Source: Adiantum capillus-veneris (Eukaryota > Streptophyta > Polypodiopsida > Polypodiales > Pteridaceae). From it: 64,000 bases of DNA. The stretch lies in the NCBI GenBank assembly GCA_014529385.2, contig CM043950.1, positions 156,273,545 to 156,337,544 of the forward strand. Direction: 5' to 3'. Under the pieces are notes generated by a model, which saw only the letters and a list, made by a program, of their open reading frames with translations, was not told the origin of the DNA and searched no databases. Below, piece by piece: positions 33,128 through 44,350 of the stretch (position 1 is its first letter; every line of letters begins with the position of its first letter). A program made the position numbers and the translations under genes.

Positions 33128-35128
33128 TGTCGTGCTGTGACACGTACATAGTGGGAACGCATGCTACAAGATCTATCTTGTATTTTTTTAGATACATAAT
33201 TATATTTCCTATAGTGTACATATGCATATTTAAGTATAATAATAAGCCTTCTATCTCATCCTATTATTTTTCTCAAGGATAACATATCCTTACTTTATCA
33301 TCAAAAAATACTATGGGAAAAGCATCAATAGCTCCACCTCTTTAACTTGGGGCAAAAAGCATTGATTCTTTATTTCTACTTTTTCATTATCATCTCACAC
33401 CCTAGCTAGATCCTATATTTAGGGTAAACTCCAATATATATATATTCTATGTATTTTTTATACTTTTCTTATATTTCTTTTTAAATAGCTAATAGGAGAG
33501 AATCAAATCCTAGTGGGACACTAGGTGGCATGATTTCAAAGATACACTTATTTTAATGCATTATTCCAAGCATGATTACAAAACTTTGTCAAGGAGCAAT
33601 GTCATGCTTTCATGTGGCATGAGGTGTCCTTTGGAATTAAATGAAAGTCTAGGCTAAGGAGACCACATGAAGACTTTTGCTGCCATAAATGGACCCTATT
33701 TTGATGAATTTTTTACACAAGGTTCCAATCCGAATTGCAAAACGTTTTTAAAATGAAAATCGTAGCTAATGAGCTGAAGTTTTTGCCCATATTTTTACTT
33801 TTTTATTTGGAGCCACGGTTAAGGAGATATGATCAAAATACTGGACCCCAGTCTGCCCACATCATGTAGGGGCAGCGCATTTCCAACTTTTCCCATTCCT
33901 GTTCACACTGGCTCCTCTCTTCTTGTGTAAACCCTTGTGGGTTCCCTTCACCTATAAAAGGGGACCTCTTCTTCCTTGAAAAAAACTCAAGCATTCAAGC
34001 CATTGATGAGAGGAATTCATGAGGGAGTGAGTAGTAATGCCTAATTGTACTTAGCCATTAACATAAGCCCAAGCCTACACTTTCTCCTAGAGGAAAACTA
34101 GCCATTCTTGTACGCTATCCTTGGAAGATCAACTCTAATCAAAGAAGGTGTTGTACTTGGCGTATCAATCAACGTTGACTTCTCCCCTCTTTTTCTCTCT
34201 CCCATCAATAATGGTGCCGAAGGGTTTCAAGTAAGATGTGTTCTACATTGATGTTTTTTTGATTTCTTGTTGTTTTCATTTTCACCTTTAATCCAACATA
34301 TATATATGTATCTAATCTCATCTCCTTAACCAAACCTATCTCTCTCATTCTTAGTAATTCATCCTCTCTAGGTTCTCTTGCTACAGGTACATCTCTCCCC
34401 GCAATATCCTTATTGCCTACGGGCAAGAATAGGGCTTGGGAGAGAAACTTCTCATCTCTTCACTTCTCTCATATCTACATTTCTCACATACTATACTAGA
34501 TGAATAACCCACATGATGATCATTTCTATCGCCTTCACTCTGTACGATCTATTAGAATTAACGTATGGATTAGCCGTAAAATACACTTTCAACAACGTAT
34601 AGTGTTTCTCTTCGGCCCTGAAAGGCTCAATGAAATACTTCTATCACCGGATCCCATCATACTACCTCTCATAGACTATAATTTTTCTTTAGATGTAAGC
34701 GTAGTTATCTTGCTATTAATCAAGAGGATTTGTACACACAATTAATCCCAATCACTAGACAAAATATATATATTATGGTAAGCACAAAACCACAATTCCA
34801 AAGAAAAATTCGTAGCCTATTTGGTCAGCCAAGATTGAATGCCATTAACTCATCTATTAACCCTTTCATACTACCCATGATACGATATGACCATAGCCTT
34901 GATGTTTTCATCTTTGTGTTGTTTTGACACTCTCTTTTGTGTTCTTTCTTTGTGTGTGTGAGTGCAAGAGAGAAAGAGTGTGTCTTCTTTGATTGCACTT
35001 CTTTCCAAACCCTATTTTTCATGGCACCTATGGTTTAACTCCTTCATATAGTTTTTGTTGAGTTCTCTCACAAACTCTCACAGCCATAAGCCCGGTGCTT
35101 TCCTGGCAAGACCGCAAATTTCTCGACA
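33128..35128 (+). repeat. 5' LTR of element D
   Basis: 2001 bp with TATA box TATAAAAG at 33953-33960, so transcription probably begins near 33985. The two small ORFs at 34500-34927 then fall in the transcribed R/U5 part. It is colinear with 39562-41556. Confidence 0.92.
34500..34927 (+). CDS. LTR-borne tandem ORFs R1 and R2 (5' LTR of D)
   Basis: R1 (34500-34745) contains INVWISRKIHFQQRIVFLFG followed by PERLNEIL, then ILPLIDYNFSLDV. R2 (34730-34927) overlaps it in another frame and contains QFQRKIRSLFGQPRLNAI and ILPMIRYDHSLDVFIFVLF. The two share the pattern FQ-x-[RK]I-x2-[LM]FG-x2-RL-x-[AE]I, then P[LM]I-x-Y-x2-S[LF]DV. They therefore look like duplicated copies of one ~56-residue module. 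A third relative lies at 61007-61249 in element E. I do not recognise the family. The sequence continues from ATG at 34500 soon after an AG-rich leader. Function is unknown; a leader ORF, a gag N-terminus or a captured host exon are all possible. Confidence 0.55.
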
Positions 35129-35976
35129 TATTTTTGGCTACAGATTTAAAGAAAGTCTTGGAGGAAAGGATCTTGAATAGCAAGATTGAGTTTACTCTGG
35201 GAGAAGTTCTTGGCATTGCAAAGCGTGAATTCCATGAGGAGATCATTGACAGCATCAAGAGGAAGAGGCAAACCCTTGCTAAAGTTTCTCGTCCACAGGT
35301 TGAAGGGGAAACCTCAAAGACACAAGGGATGCAACTGCAAAATAAGGAGAATGATGGAGCTGTGGTAGGATGCTATTAATCTAGTGGGAGAGTGAAGCAA
35401 GTGTATTTCTCAAATGATGATGAAGAAGTTGAAGATATTCCTAGGAGTTACTATTCATGAAGTCATTGGGCAAGGGATACTACAGAAACTTTGGTCAAGG
35501 TAGGTGATCTTGAAGAGCCATTTGTTGCCTTGATTGACCATGGTTCAGAAATAAACATAATGTCAAAGAGTCTCTACAACAAGTGCAAATGGCCGATGGA
35601 CACAGATCATGGATAGATGGTAAAAGTGGCAAACAATTCATCCGGTGAATTGTATGCAGCATGTCCAAGTGTGAAGGTAACAATAGGTGATGTAAAGATT
35701 GACCGAAACTTCTTTGTACAGGATACATCTTCATATCATCTCATCCTTGGACAACCCTACATTGTGGGAGTTCGAATGGAAACAAAGGTAATGGACAATG
35801 GTTCAGCATATGCTAGAATACGTAGCAAAGATGGTAAACGAGCTGTCCAATTTCTCACAGTCTGTGTAAACCATGAAAGAAATCGTGACAACCTCAGAGA
35901 ACATCCTCTACCAAAGGTAAGCAAAGAGTTTCATGATCATAGAGAAATGATGGGTTTTGGCCAAGTACCATTGTAA
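35095..35976 (+). pseudogene. Late-gag-like segment and protease of element D
   Basis: One frame runs from inside the LTR end to 35976 with stops at 35377, 35458 and 35614. It begins with KVLEERILNSKIEFTLGEV and LGIAKREFHEEIIDSIKRK (about 35149-35263), a helical charged segment. The protease reads FVALIDHGSEINIMSKSLY (about 35521-35577): the catalytic Asp is followed by His-Gly rather than Thr/Ser-Gly. Then comes YHLILGQPYIVGVRMETKV (about 35734-35790), the usual ILGxP core. Downstream is RIRSKDGKRAVQFLTVCVN. No zinc knuckle is seen. The DHG form is unusual; I believe related elements with this wording exist in fungi, but I cannot check. Confidence 0.75.
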
Positions 35977-36002
35977 AGCGAGATTGCAGTGGTACAGAAA
36001 GG

Positions 36003-39000
36003 AAAAGGGTCTCGCTTGATCCAAAAATAGGTGAAACTTTCTCGATGAGCTCCTTGGTAACAAGGAATGGATCAGTATGTTTTACAAAACTTGAAGATTT
36101 GAAGAGATATGAGAGGCAATATGTGCATAATGTACAAATAGGCATGAAAATGAGTGGGTTGCTAAAGCCTACTGAAAATGTTTTGGGTTTGTGTGAACAA
36201 GTTTCTTTTGTAGATACTATGGGTGAGCTTGATGCTATAATGGGGTCTAATTTGCATCTTGAAAATGAAGTTGTGGAAGTTTTCTCTATGGAAATGTATC
36301 AAGTAATAGAAGCCTTTAAAGAAAGCCAAACAGTTGGCCCAGAAGTCCATGTTGAAACTAAATACAAGAGTGTAGCAAAGAAGGTGAAACCAGTAGCTTC
36401 ACCCTTACCACCCAACAACAAGGAAAAGATTGAACATGCTTCTTTACAACCAAGTTTGCGGAATCCTAAAAAGATCGGGCATACCTTCACAAAGGAGTCC
36501 TTTCAAGAGTTTCAGATTGGTTGCGAGGAGTTTCTAACACAGGAGGAGACAAAGTGCTTCAAAGAAATGCTTTCAAAGCATGGTAAGGCTTTTGCATTTG
36601 AGCCACATGAGATAGGATGTGTTGATCCTTATATTGTAGCTCCTATGGTAATTTTCAAAATATCTCATGTGCCTTGGAATCTACGGCCTATTCCGGTTTC
36701 AAAGGCTCATTTGGCAAAGTTAGTAGAGCTACTGAATGAGAAAAGCAAAATGGGAATCTTGGAGCCTTCTTGTGCTCCGTACTCAAACAGGTGGCTCACA
36801 GTTCCGAAGAAGAATGGCTCTCTACGCTTCATCCAAGATATGCAACCAGTGAACAAGGTGACAATTAGAAATGTAGGTACAGGTCCAATTGTGGATGAGT
36901 TTGCAGAGGCATTTGGAGGGAGGGCAATCTACTCGATGGGGGATCTCTACTCAGGGTATGATCAATTTCAGCTTGCAATCGAAAGCAGAGACTTGACAAC
37001 CATGAGGACACCTTTGGGTTTGGTAAGGATGTGTACCTTGCCACAGGGAGCAGCCAACTCGGTTGCACATATGATGAATGGGATGAATAAGGTCTTACGT
37101 GACTTTATTCCTCAAATCACAATGCCTTTCATTGATGATTTGCCTATCAAAGGATGTGAAGAAAGTGACAAAGATGAAGCTTTGGATCTCAAGGGATGTC
37201 GCAGGTTTGTGGTAAATCACATAAATGATTGTGATAAAATTTTGTCTAGGTTGGAAGAAGTGAATCTTACATTGTCAGGGAAAAAGTCTATGTTTGGTGT
37301 CAAAGAAGTGCTCATTGTGGGGCACATGTGCGGGCCATATGGTAGGAAACCTTGTCCATCAAAGGTAGATGCTATCCAAAGAATGAAAGAAACATGCACT
37401 AGCATCACTGAGGCTAGAAGGTTTCTGGGAGCATGTGTCTTCTATGTTATTTAGATTCCACATTATGCACATGTAGCCGATCCTCTTTAGCAGCTGCTTA
37501 GAAAGAATCAAAAGTTTAAATGGACAGAAGCACATGTAAAATCCATGAAAAAGCTAAAGGAGTTACTCCAGTCAGCAACGACTTTGAGAAAGGTAGACTA
37601 TGAGTGTCAAAGGCCAGTGATTGTGACAGTAGATACCAGTCCTACAGGGATTGGATGGGCAATAGGGCAAGATGACAAAGAAGGACACAGGTATGTGGTA
37701 AGATTTGGAGCAAAGGTACTAAGTGCTTGCCAAAGAAACTATCCACAAATAAAGAGAGAGTTATGGGGTATGGTTACAGCCTTGAAAAGTGGGAAAGAGT
37801 ACCTAATTGGTGCATGTGTGGTTGTAGAAACAGATTGTCTACCACTTCTTGGGATGATTACAAGCTGCTCAACACAAGACATTGCTATGTTGCGGTGGAT
37901 TGCCTACATTAAGTCCTTAAATCCCGAGTTTAAGCACATTGCAGGTAAAGACAATACAGTGGCAGATATGCTATCAAGGGCAAGGTATGAAGATGAGTCA
38001 CAAATGATTGATGAGGGAGATGATGTAGGCACAAAATTCTATTCTATCTCTCATGTCAAAGGTAACAATGTCTGCATGACTAATTCACTTGAATTGTTCT
38101 TGAAAGATCTTTATGAAGGTGATTGGCTTTCTATTGGAAGGTACTTGAGTACTCTAACAAAACAGGATGATTGGTCTGAACAAGAATTCAAGAGGATACG
38201 CAGGAAAGCATATGGGTACTTTTTAAGGGATGGTTACTTGTGGAAGCATCCTAAGAAAAAGGGTGCTACACCACAACGGGTTATATGTAAAAAAAAGACT
38301 CAAGTAAAGCTCATGCAAGAGTTTCATGAGAGTCTATGGGATGGACACAGGGGTGTGTGGGCAACCTTCTCCAAGTTGAAAGAAAAATACTGGTGGAAGG
38401 GTATGTATAAAGATGTATCTCGGTTTGTAGAGTCATGTGTAACTTGTCAAATGTATTCAAATGTTCGACATCGTGATGGATTGCACCCTACATATCCACT
38501 AGCCATACACTATAAATGGGTTGTGGATCTAGTCACGATGCCTTTAGGACTCTGGAAGATGAGATACTTGGTTCTTGCACGAGAGGACCTAACTAACCAT
38601 GTTGAAGGAAGAGCATTAAGAGATAAGACCACAGAAGCTGTGTGCAAATTCCTTCTTGATGAGGTGATTTGCTGTTATGGTTGTGTGGGAAAAATCACTG
38701 CAGATCGAGGTGAACTGGATGCCGAAGAAGCAAGGGAGTTCTTTTCTAGATTAGGGATCAAGCTTTCTCTTACTACAGCTTACAACCCTGAAGGCAATGG
38801 AAAGAGTGAAAGAGGGCATCCTCCTATCATCAAAGCTTTGGCAAAGGCTTGCCAAGGAAGAGTTGGTGAGTGGCCAAAATTGTTACCATATGCTTTATGG
38901 GTTGATCGTACAACACATAGCTCAGTAACTGGCTACATGCCTGCGGCGCTAATGCATGGTCAAAAGCCAGTGATGCCAATTGAGGATACAATTCCCACAT

Positions 39001-39503
39001 GGAATGTACTACCTTGGCAAGAGGGACTTAGTAGGGAAGATCTCCTTGCACTGCGTATAAGGCAGCTAGAGAGAAGACCTGGAGACATTGAAGCTGCAAA
39101 AGAATGACTCAAAAATTCAAGGTTGAAAAACAAGGACTATTTTGATAAGCGACATCGACTCAGGAGCAAAGCAATTGACAAAGGTGACTGGGTTTTAATG
39201 TATGATAGTAGCCTTGATAACTAGCACACAGTCATGCGTAAGTTCTCAAAAAGATGGTTTGGACCGTATGTTTTAAAGCATGTGCATGAAAATGCTACTT
39301 ACAGCTTGTCTGAACTAGATGGTACAGAAGTAAAGATTCCCATTGCAGGAAAAAGGATTAAAATGTTTAAGAGAAGAGGAGACAATGATCTAGAAGATAT
39401 GGATGAGGAAGAAGAGAAAAACACAGGTGAAGATCAAAGTGAACATGAAGCTCTGGAATCATCCAGTGAAGAAGAAGACAAGGAAGATGTACAAGAGGTC
39501 TAA
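36003..39503 (+). pseudogene. pol of element D: RT, RNase H, integrase (four stops)
   Basis: After a frameshift near 35990, one frame continues to 39503, broken only at 37452 (TAG), 37488 (TAG), 39105 (TGA) and 39222 (TAG). RT has VPKKNGSLRFIQDMQPVNK (36810-36866), YSMGDLYSGYDQFQL (36930-36974), TLPQGAANSVAHMMNGMNK and the catalytic box MPFIDDLPIKGC (about 37122-37157), FIDD in place of YxDD/FxDD. RNase H has VTVDTSPTGIGWAIG (37623-37667) and KDNTVADMLSR. Integrase has HESLWDGHRG with CVTCQ for the zinc site. Its catalytic triad lies in VVDLVTMPLG, TADRGELDAEE and NPEGNGKSERG (about 38520-38810). The C-terminus (KRWFGPYVLKHVHENATYS) ends in an acidic tail, with no chromodomain. Confidence 0.88.
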
Positions 39504-39548
39504 TCTTACAAAGAGACAATGTGGCACATACCGGAGGATGTGCAGGTG

Positions 39549-39561
39549 TAGAGGGAGTGGA
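39549..39561 (+). other. Polypurine tract of element D
   Basis: TAGAGGGAGTGGA lies directly before the TGTCGTGCTG start of the 3' LTR. It fixes the plus orientation. Confidence 0.8.
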
Positions 39562-41556
39562 TGTCGTGCTGTGACACGTACATAGTGGGAACGCATGCTA
39601 CAAGATCTATCTTGTATTTTTTTAGATACATAATTATATTTACTATAGTGTACATATGCATATTTAAGTATAATAATAAGCCTTCTATCTCATCCTATTA
39701 TTTTTCTCAAGGGTAACATATCTTTACTTTACCATCAAAAAATACTATGGGAAAAGCATCAATAGCTCCACCTCTTTAACTTGGGTCAAAAAGCATTGAT
39801 TCTTTATTTCTAATTTTTCATTATCATCTCACACCGTAGCTAGATCCTATATCTAGGGTAAACTCCAATATATATATATTCTATGTATTTTTTATACTTT
39901 TCTTATATTTCTTTTTAAATAGCCAATAGGAGAGAATCAAATCCTAGTGGGACACTAGGTGGCATGATTTCAAAGATACACTTATTTTAATGCATTATTG
40001 CAAGCATGATTACAAAACTTTGTCAAGGAGCAATGTCATGCTTTCATGTGGCATGAGGTGTCCTTTGGAATTAAATGAAAGTCTAGGCTAAGGAGACCAC
40101 ATGAAGACTTTTGCTGCCATAAATGGACCCTATTTTGATGAATTTTTTACACAAGGTTCCAATCCGAATTGGAAAACGATTTTAAAATGAAAATCGTAGC
40201 TAATGAGCTGATGTTTTTTCCCATATTTTTACTTTTTTATTTGGAGCCACGGTTGAGGAGATATGATCAAAATACTGGACCCCAGTCTGCCCACATCATG
40301 TAGGGGCAACTCATTTCCAACTTTTCCAATTCCTGTTCACACTGGCTCCTCTCTTCTTGTGTAAACCCTTGTGGGTTCCCTTCACCTATAAAAGGGGACC
40401 TCTTCTTCCTTGGAAAAAACTCAAGCATTCAAGCCATTGATGAGAGGAATTCATGAGGGAGTGAGTAGTAATGCCTAATTGTACTTAGCCATTAACATAA
40501 GCCCAAGCCTACACTTTCTCCTAGAGGAAAACTAGCCATTCTTGTACGCTATCCTTGGAAGATCAAATCTAATCAAATAAGGTGTTGTACTTGGCGTATC
40601 AATCAACGTTGAATTCTCCCCTCTTCTTCTCTCTCCCATCAATACCAAAGGGTTTCAAGTAAGATCTGTTCTACATTGATGTTTTCTTGATTTCTTGTTG
40701 TTTTCATTTTCATCTCTAATCCAACATATATATATGTATCTAATCTCATCTTCTTAACCAAACCTATCTCTCTCATTCTTAGTAATTCATCCTCTCTAGG
40801 TTCTCTTGCTACAGGTACATCTCTCCCCGTAGTATCCTTATTGCCTACGGGCAAGAATAGGGCTTGGGAGGGAAACTTCTCATCTCTTCACTTCTCTCAT
40901 ATCTACATTTCTCACATACTATCGTAGATGAATAACCCACATGATGATCATTTCTATCCCTTTCACTCTGTACGATCTATTAGAATTAACGTATGGATTA
41001 ACCGTAAAATACACTTTCAACAACGTATAGTGTTTCTCTTCGGCCCTGAAAGGCTCAATGAAATACTTCTATCACCGGATCCCATCATACTACCTCTCAT
41101 AGACTATAATTTTTCTTTTGATGTAAGCGTAGTTATCTTGCTATGAACCAAGACGATTTGTACACACAATTAATCCCAATCACTAGACAAAATATATATA
41201 TTATGGTAAGCACAAAACTACAATTCCAAAGAAAAATTCGTAGCCTATTTGGTCAACCAAGATTGAATGCCATTAACTCATCTATTAATCCTTTCATACT
41301 ACCCATGATACGATATGACCATAGCCTTGATGTTTTCATCTTTGTGTTGTTTTGACACTCTCTTTTGTGTTCTTTCTTTGTGTGTGTGAGTGCAAGAGAG
41401 AAAGAGTGTGTCTTCTTTGATTGCACTTCTTTCCAAACCCTATTGTTCATGGAACCTATGGTTTAACTCCTTCATATAGTTTTTGTTGAGTTCTCTCACA
41501 AACTCTCACAGCCATAAGCCCGGTGCTTTCCTGGCAAGACCGCAAATTTCTCGACA
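39562..41556 (+). repeat. 3' LTR of element D
   Basis: 1995 bp, near-identical to 33128-35128, with TATAAAAG at 40387-40394. It ends TTTCTCGACA, followed by ACGTTTTCC of the host LTR. Confidence 0.92.
40928..41355 (+). CDS. LTR-borne tandem ORFs R1 and R2 (3' LTR of D)
   Basis: These are the 3' LTR copies of the pair at 34500-34927. Here R1 (40928-41146) stops with TGA that overlaps the ATG of R2 (41143-41355) as ATGA. The arrangement suggests either two coupled small ORFs or one two-module protein with a one-base shift. Amino-acid changes relative to the 5' LTR are few and mostly conservative (R to P and L to F in R1; S to N near SRK). Confidence 0.55.
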
Positions 41557-41739
41557 ACGTTTTCCTTTCTGCTATAAAAAGAGCATCCATGCTCACACTT
41601 TAGACATAGAGATTGCTTCTATAGCGCTCACGAAGTGCTGCCACTTCTCTTAGAGAGAAGGCGTCCACAAACCATTAAGAGAGCAAAAAACTCTAGTGGA
41701 CAAATAAGGTGCGTATTAATTAAGCATTCAATTAACTTT

Positions 41740-42200
41740 AGGAATGATGTATGTGTGCTATCTCTTACTCCAATCTCTCTAATAGATTAGTAAGATTCAA
41801 TTAGCTATGTGTATGTGTGCTATCTCTTACTCTAATCTCTAATGGATTAGTAAAATTCAATTAGTTATGTGTGTGTGTGTGCTATCTATTACTCTAATCT
41901 CTCTAATAGATTAGTAAGATTCAATTAGTTATGTGTGTGTGTACTATCTATTACTCTAATCTCTAATGGAGTAGTAAGATTCAATTAGCTATGTGTGTGT
42001 GTGTGCTATCTCTTAATCTAATCTCTCTAATAGATTAGTAAGATTCAATTAGTTATGTGTGTGTGTGCGCTATCTTTTACTCTAATCTTCTAATAGATTA
42101 GTAAGATTCAATTAGCTTTAAGAAGGATATGTGTGTGTGTGTGTGCGTGCTATCTTTTACTCTAATCTTTCTAAGGGATAGTAAGATTCAATTAACTTTA
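41740..42200. repeat. Minisatellite inside the B LTR (5' copy)
   Basis: About six units of 60-75 bp: TATGTGTGTGTGTGCTATCT, TTACTCTAATCTCTCTAATA, GATTAGTAAGATTCAATTAG. Units alternate between a CTCTAATAG form and a CTAATGG form. The same array is at 49425-49890 in the 3' LTR. Confidence 0.85.
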
Positions 42201-42701
42201 GAAAAGTTGCGTGTGTATGTTTTCTCTTACTCTAATCTCTCTAAGTATACCTACTCTCTCTAGTTAGTACATCTTCACTATTAACTTATACATTGTTAAT
42301 TGAAAGTTAATACATAAGAGAACTCATCATATTCTTATTATACATGATGAAATTCTCATTCATCAATTTTATTGTCAATTAGATTAAGTAGAATTTTGAA
42401 TAATACTAAAATTTTGATTTAGTTAAAGTATAGAAATTGAAGTTAGAACTGGATTAGAAATGTGAAGCATAAAAGGAATGCATTCCTAAACTTTCACTCA
42501 TAGTTTACACATTTAATTTTTAATTAATTACGATTAGAAAATATTTGATGTACAGAAATTAGATGTGAAACAACAACACTAAGTGTGAATCCGAGTTGAC
42601 GAGGGTTCAAATTATAGAATCTCTTTGAAAACAAGGAGATTACTAGGGAAATTGACCAATTTAAAGTTCTAAGTGTATAACATAAGTGTAGTACAAACAA
42701 A

Positions 42702-42824
42702 ATGGCTCCAAAGCGTACTCGAACCCAAGACGCTAATGATCATGAAGCTGGTAAAAGTAACGGAGGAATCCTTGCGGAAAATTCTATGTCTCCACCAATC
42801 GGACCAATCGGAGCTATGGTATAG
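42702..42824 (+). CDS. LTR-borne short ORF, candidate gag N-terminus (5' LTR of B)
   Basis: The 40-codon ORF begins MAPKRTRTQDANDHE, typical in style of the basic N-termini of Ty3 gag proteins. It ends AM-V-stop. It lies downstream of the LTR TATA box, so it is at the 5' end of the element RNA. GTATAG at 42819-42824 begins directly after the ATG codon and could serve as a splice donor that removes the stop. A CACAG acceptor at 44346-44350 precedes gag in the same phase. The 3' LTR copy differs by a 9-base in-frame deletion and several substitutions but keeps the frame. Confidence 0.45.
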   Translation: MAPKRTRTQDANDHEAGKSNGGILAENSMSPPIGPIGAMV

Positions 42825-43559
42825 GTTAGTATTGCAGTTTCAAGTTATGCATCATTGCATATGCGAGACCATAGGAATATATTATTTACCTTATGAAAAG
42901 AAAACACGGACCGAAACCACGGGGCTTAACCCCAAGAAACTCGTCATATGTTTGACAAGTAGGAAAGATTGTCTGGTTAAACTGGTTGCTATAGGAAAGA
43001 ATGTTTGTCCAAAACCTTCGGTATGGTTTCTCTCAAGTCTCTCTACTTATTAGCGTTGGTATTGTGTGGCAGTTGCCCAGGCGTGAGATGACGCCTAGGA
43101 TGGCACCGCTGATGCTCTGGTGGGAGTACACCCAGATTAGCCCAGCTGGATACTGCGGTTTTGTTTTGCCGTGGCGTGAGGATGACCCCTAGATTGGCAC
43201 CATTGTTGCTGTGACGGGAGTACGTCCAGATTAGCACAACGAATACTTTTCAAGAGGTATGGGACGCTCATGAGGACAAGGGTTTTTATAAATAATGTAT
43301 ATACTGATCGGACATAATAGCGCCAGTAGAGATTCTTGAGTGAACTTAATCCAAGGGTTGGTGGTTTAAAATTGTACGACTTCTTGTTTGACTATTGTTT
43401 GTAATACTGTTTGTAATACTGTTTGACCAATCCTTCACTCACGGTTCATGCCCGTGGCTACGTAGTAGCTAAGGAAATGTCCATTGGTTTTTCTTTCTCA
43501 GGATTGGAGACCTATCAAAGGTACTCCGCTCCTCTCGACCAGGGGCAGGGACCTCACAC

Positions 43560-43572
43560 TGGTATCAGAGCC
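43560..43572 (+). other. Primer-binding site of element B (initiator-Met tRNA)
   Basis: TGGTATCAGAGCC stands one base after the LTR end. It is complementary to the 3' end of plant initiator-Met tRNA. Confidence 0.93.
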
Positions 43573-43740
43573 TAGGTTAAAGCTTGGGGAGATTTTTAGA
43601 TTGATGTTTGGATATTGAAGGATGCGAATTTTTGAAATAATAGAAGAACCTAGAGAAATTGTTTTGAGTTTTTTTATGGTATTGAAGACTAAACTTTCCT
43701 GGTACAGGAAAATGTTCATTCAGCCTGCCAAAAATTCCAG

Positions 43741-44139
43741 GTGTTCACCATCATGTTTGAAAATGCATGCCAATCACCAAATTATCAGTTTCGAAAAAGG
43801 GTGATGATGATTTTGGATAGGGTGTTTGCACCACCTATTCCAAGGGTGCATAGAGGATGGGGTATCAATTGGAGTCCATCTAGAGGAATCTATACCATCG
43901 ATGCTAACAAGATATGGTGCATGGGTACCAATCTCAAGAAACTTCGTTGGGCAGAGGAGTTAAAAGTCATCGAAGTTTATCTTTTCATTTTTACTAAGAA
44001 TCCGGATGCTACCATTAACTTGGGAGGAGAAAAGATATCTCAGACTCAATGGGTCTATAACCAGGTGGTAGGATTCGGCCCATATGTGTATCTCGTAGCT
44101 TTCAGGGGTCAAAAGAAACTTATCATTTTGATCCTTTAG
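43741..44139 (+). CDS. Unrecognised 132-codon frame in the leader of element B
   Basis: This open frame lies between the primer site and gag, starting at a GTG (first ATG at 43753). It includes RVMMILDRVFAPPIPRVHRG and GINWSPSRGIYTIDANKIW, and it is aromatic-rich and basic. I do not recognise it. If the proposed leader intron (42819-44350) is real, this frame would lie within it. It may instead be a captured fragment or chance. Confidence 0.3.
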   Translation: MFTIMFENACQSPNYQFRKRVMMILDRVFAPPIPRVHRGWGINWSPSRGIYTIDANKIWCMGTNLKKLRWAEELKVIEVYLFIFTKNPDATINLGGEKISQTQWVYNQVVGFGPYVYLVAFRGQKKLIILIL

Positions 44140-44350
44140 CCTATCCTTTTGTAGTCACTAAACTAAAAATATAGAGACGTTACAATCCCTATACCTAAAG
44201 ACTACCAACCTTGGTAGTAAATAATGTGTATATAAATAAAGTTTGGATTAATATTATCTTTTGTTTGTATTATTGTCTGATCAAGTCTTGCCTTAAAGTG
44301 GATTAAAGTTAGATTATCCAATAAAGTTTCACTTAATCTATATTGCACAG

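Larger units (their letters stand above)
33128..41556 (+). mobile_element. Ty3 element D nested in the 5' LTR of B
   Basis: 8429 bp with ~2.0-kb LTRs starting TGTCGTGCTG and ending TTTCTCGACA. The right flank is ACGTT (41557-41561). The left flank reads ACAT, a decayed match to the ACGTT present in B's intact LTR (GGACGTTTTC). A purine tract precedes the 3' LTR. The two LTRs differ by eye at roughly 2% of positions. Protease, RT, RNase H and integrase are present with few stops. A normal gag and a recognisable primer site are absent, as the internal region starts straight in a late-gag-like segment. Confidence 0.93.
41557..43558 (+). repeat. 5' LTR of element B, right part (core promoter, R, U5)
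   Basis: This continues the LTR after the D insertion. It starts ACGTTTTCCTTTCTG, with TATAAAAA at 41573-41580, only ~16 bases from the insertion. It is colinear with 49246-51566 apart from a ~360-bp segment (51072-51431) absent here, and it ends at GGACCTCACA. Confidence 0.9.

Noticed and set aside
34205-34426. Minus-strand 73-codon frame in D's LTR, also at 40639-40854
   Set aside because: It is antisense to the transcribed LTR, has no similarity elsewhere, and is largely a mirror of the AT/CT-rich leader. The sense ORFs R1/R2 have cross-element conservation and this one does not.
43043-43237. Minus-strand frames in B's LTR (also 50703-50897)
   Set aside because: Conserved only because the two LTRs are copies; no independent similarity or start context.
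43560-43572. tRNA gene suggested by the initiator-Met match
   Set aside because: Only the 3' complementary stretch is present, directly at the LTR border: it is a primer-binding site. No complete cloverleaf was seen here or elsewhere in the window.
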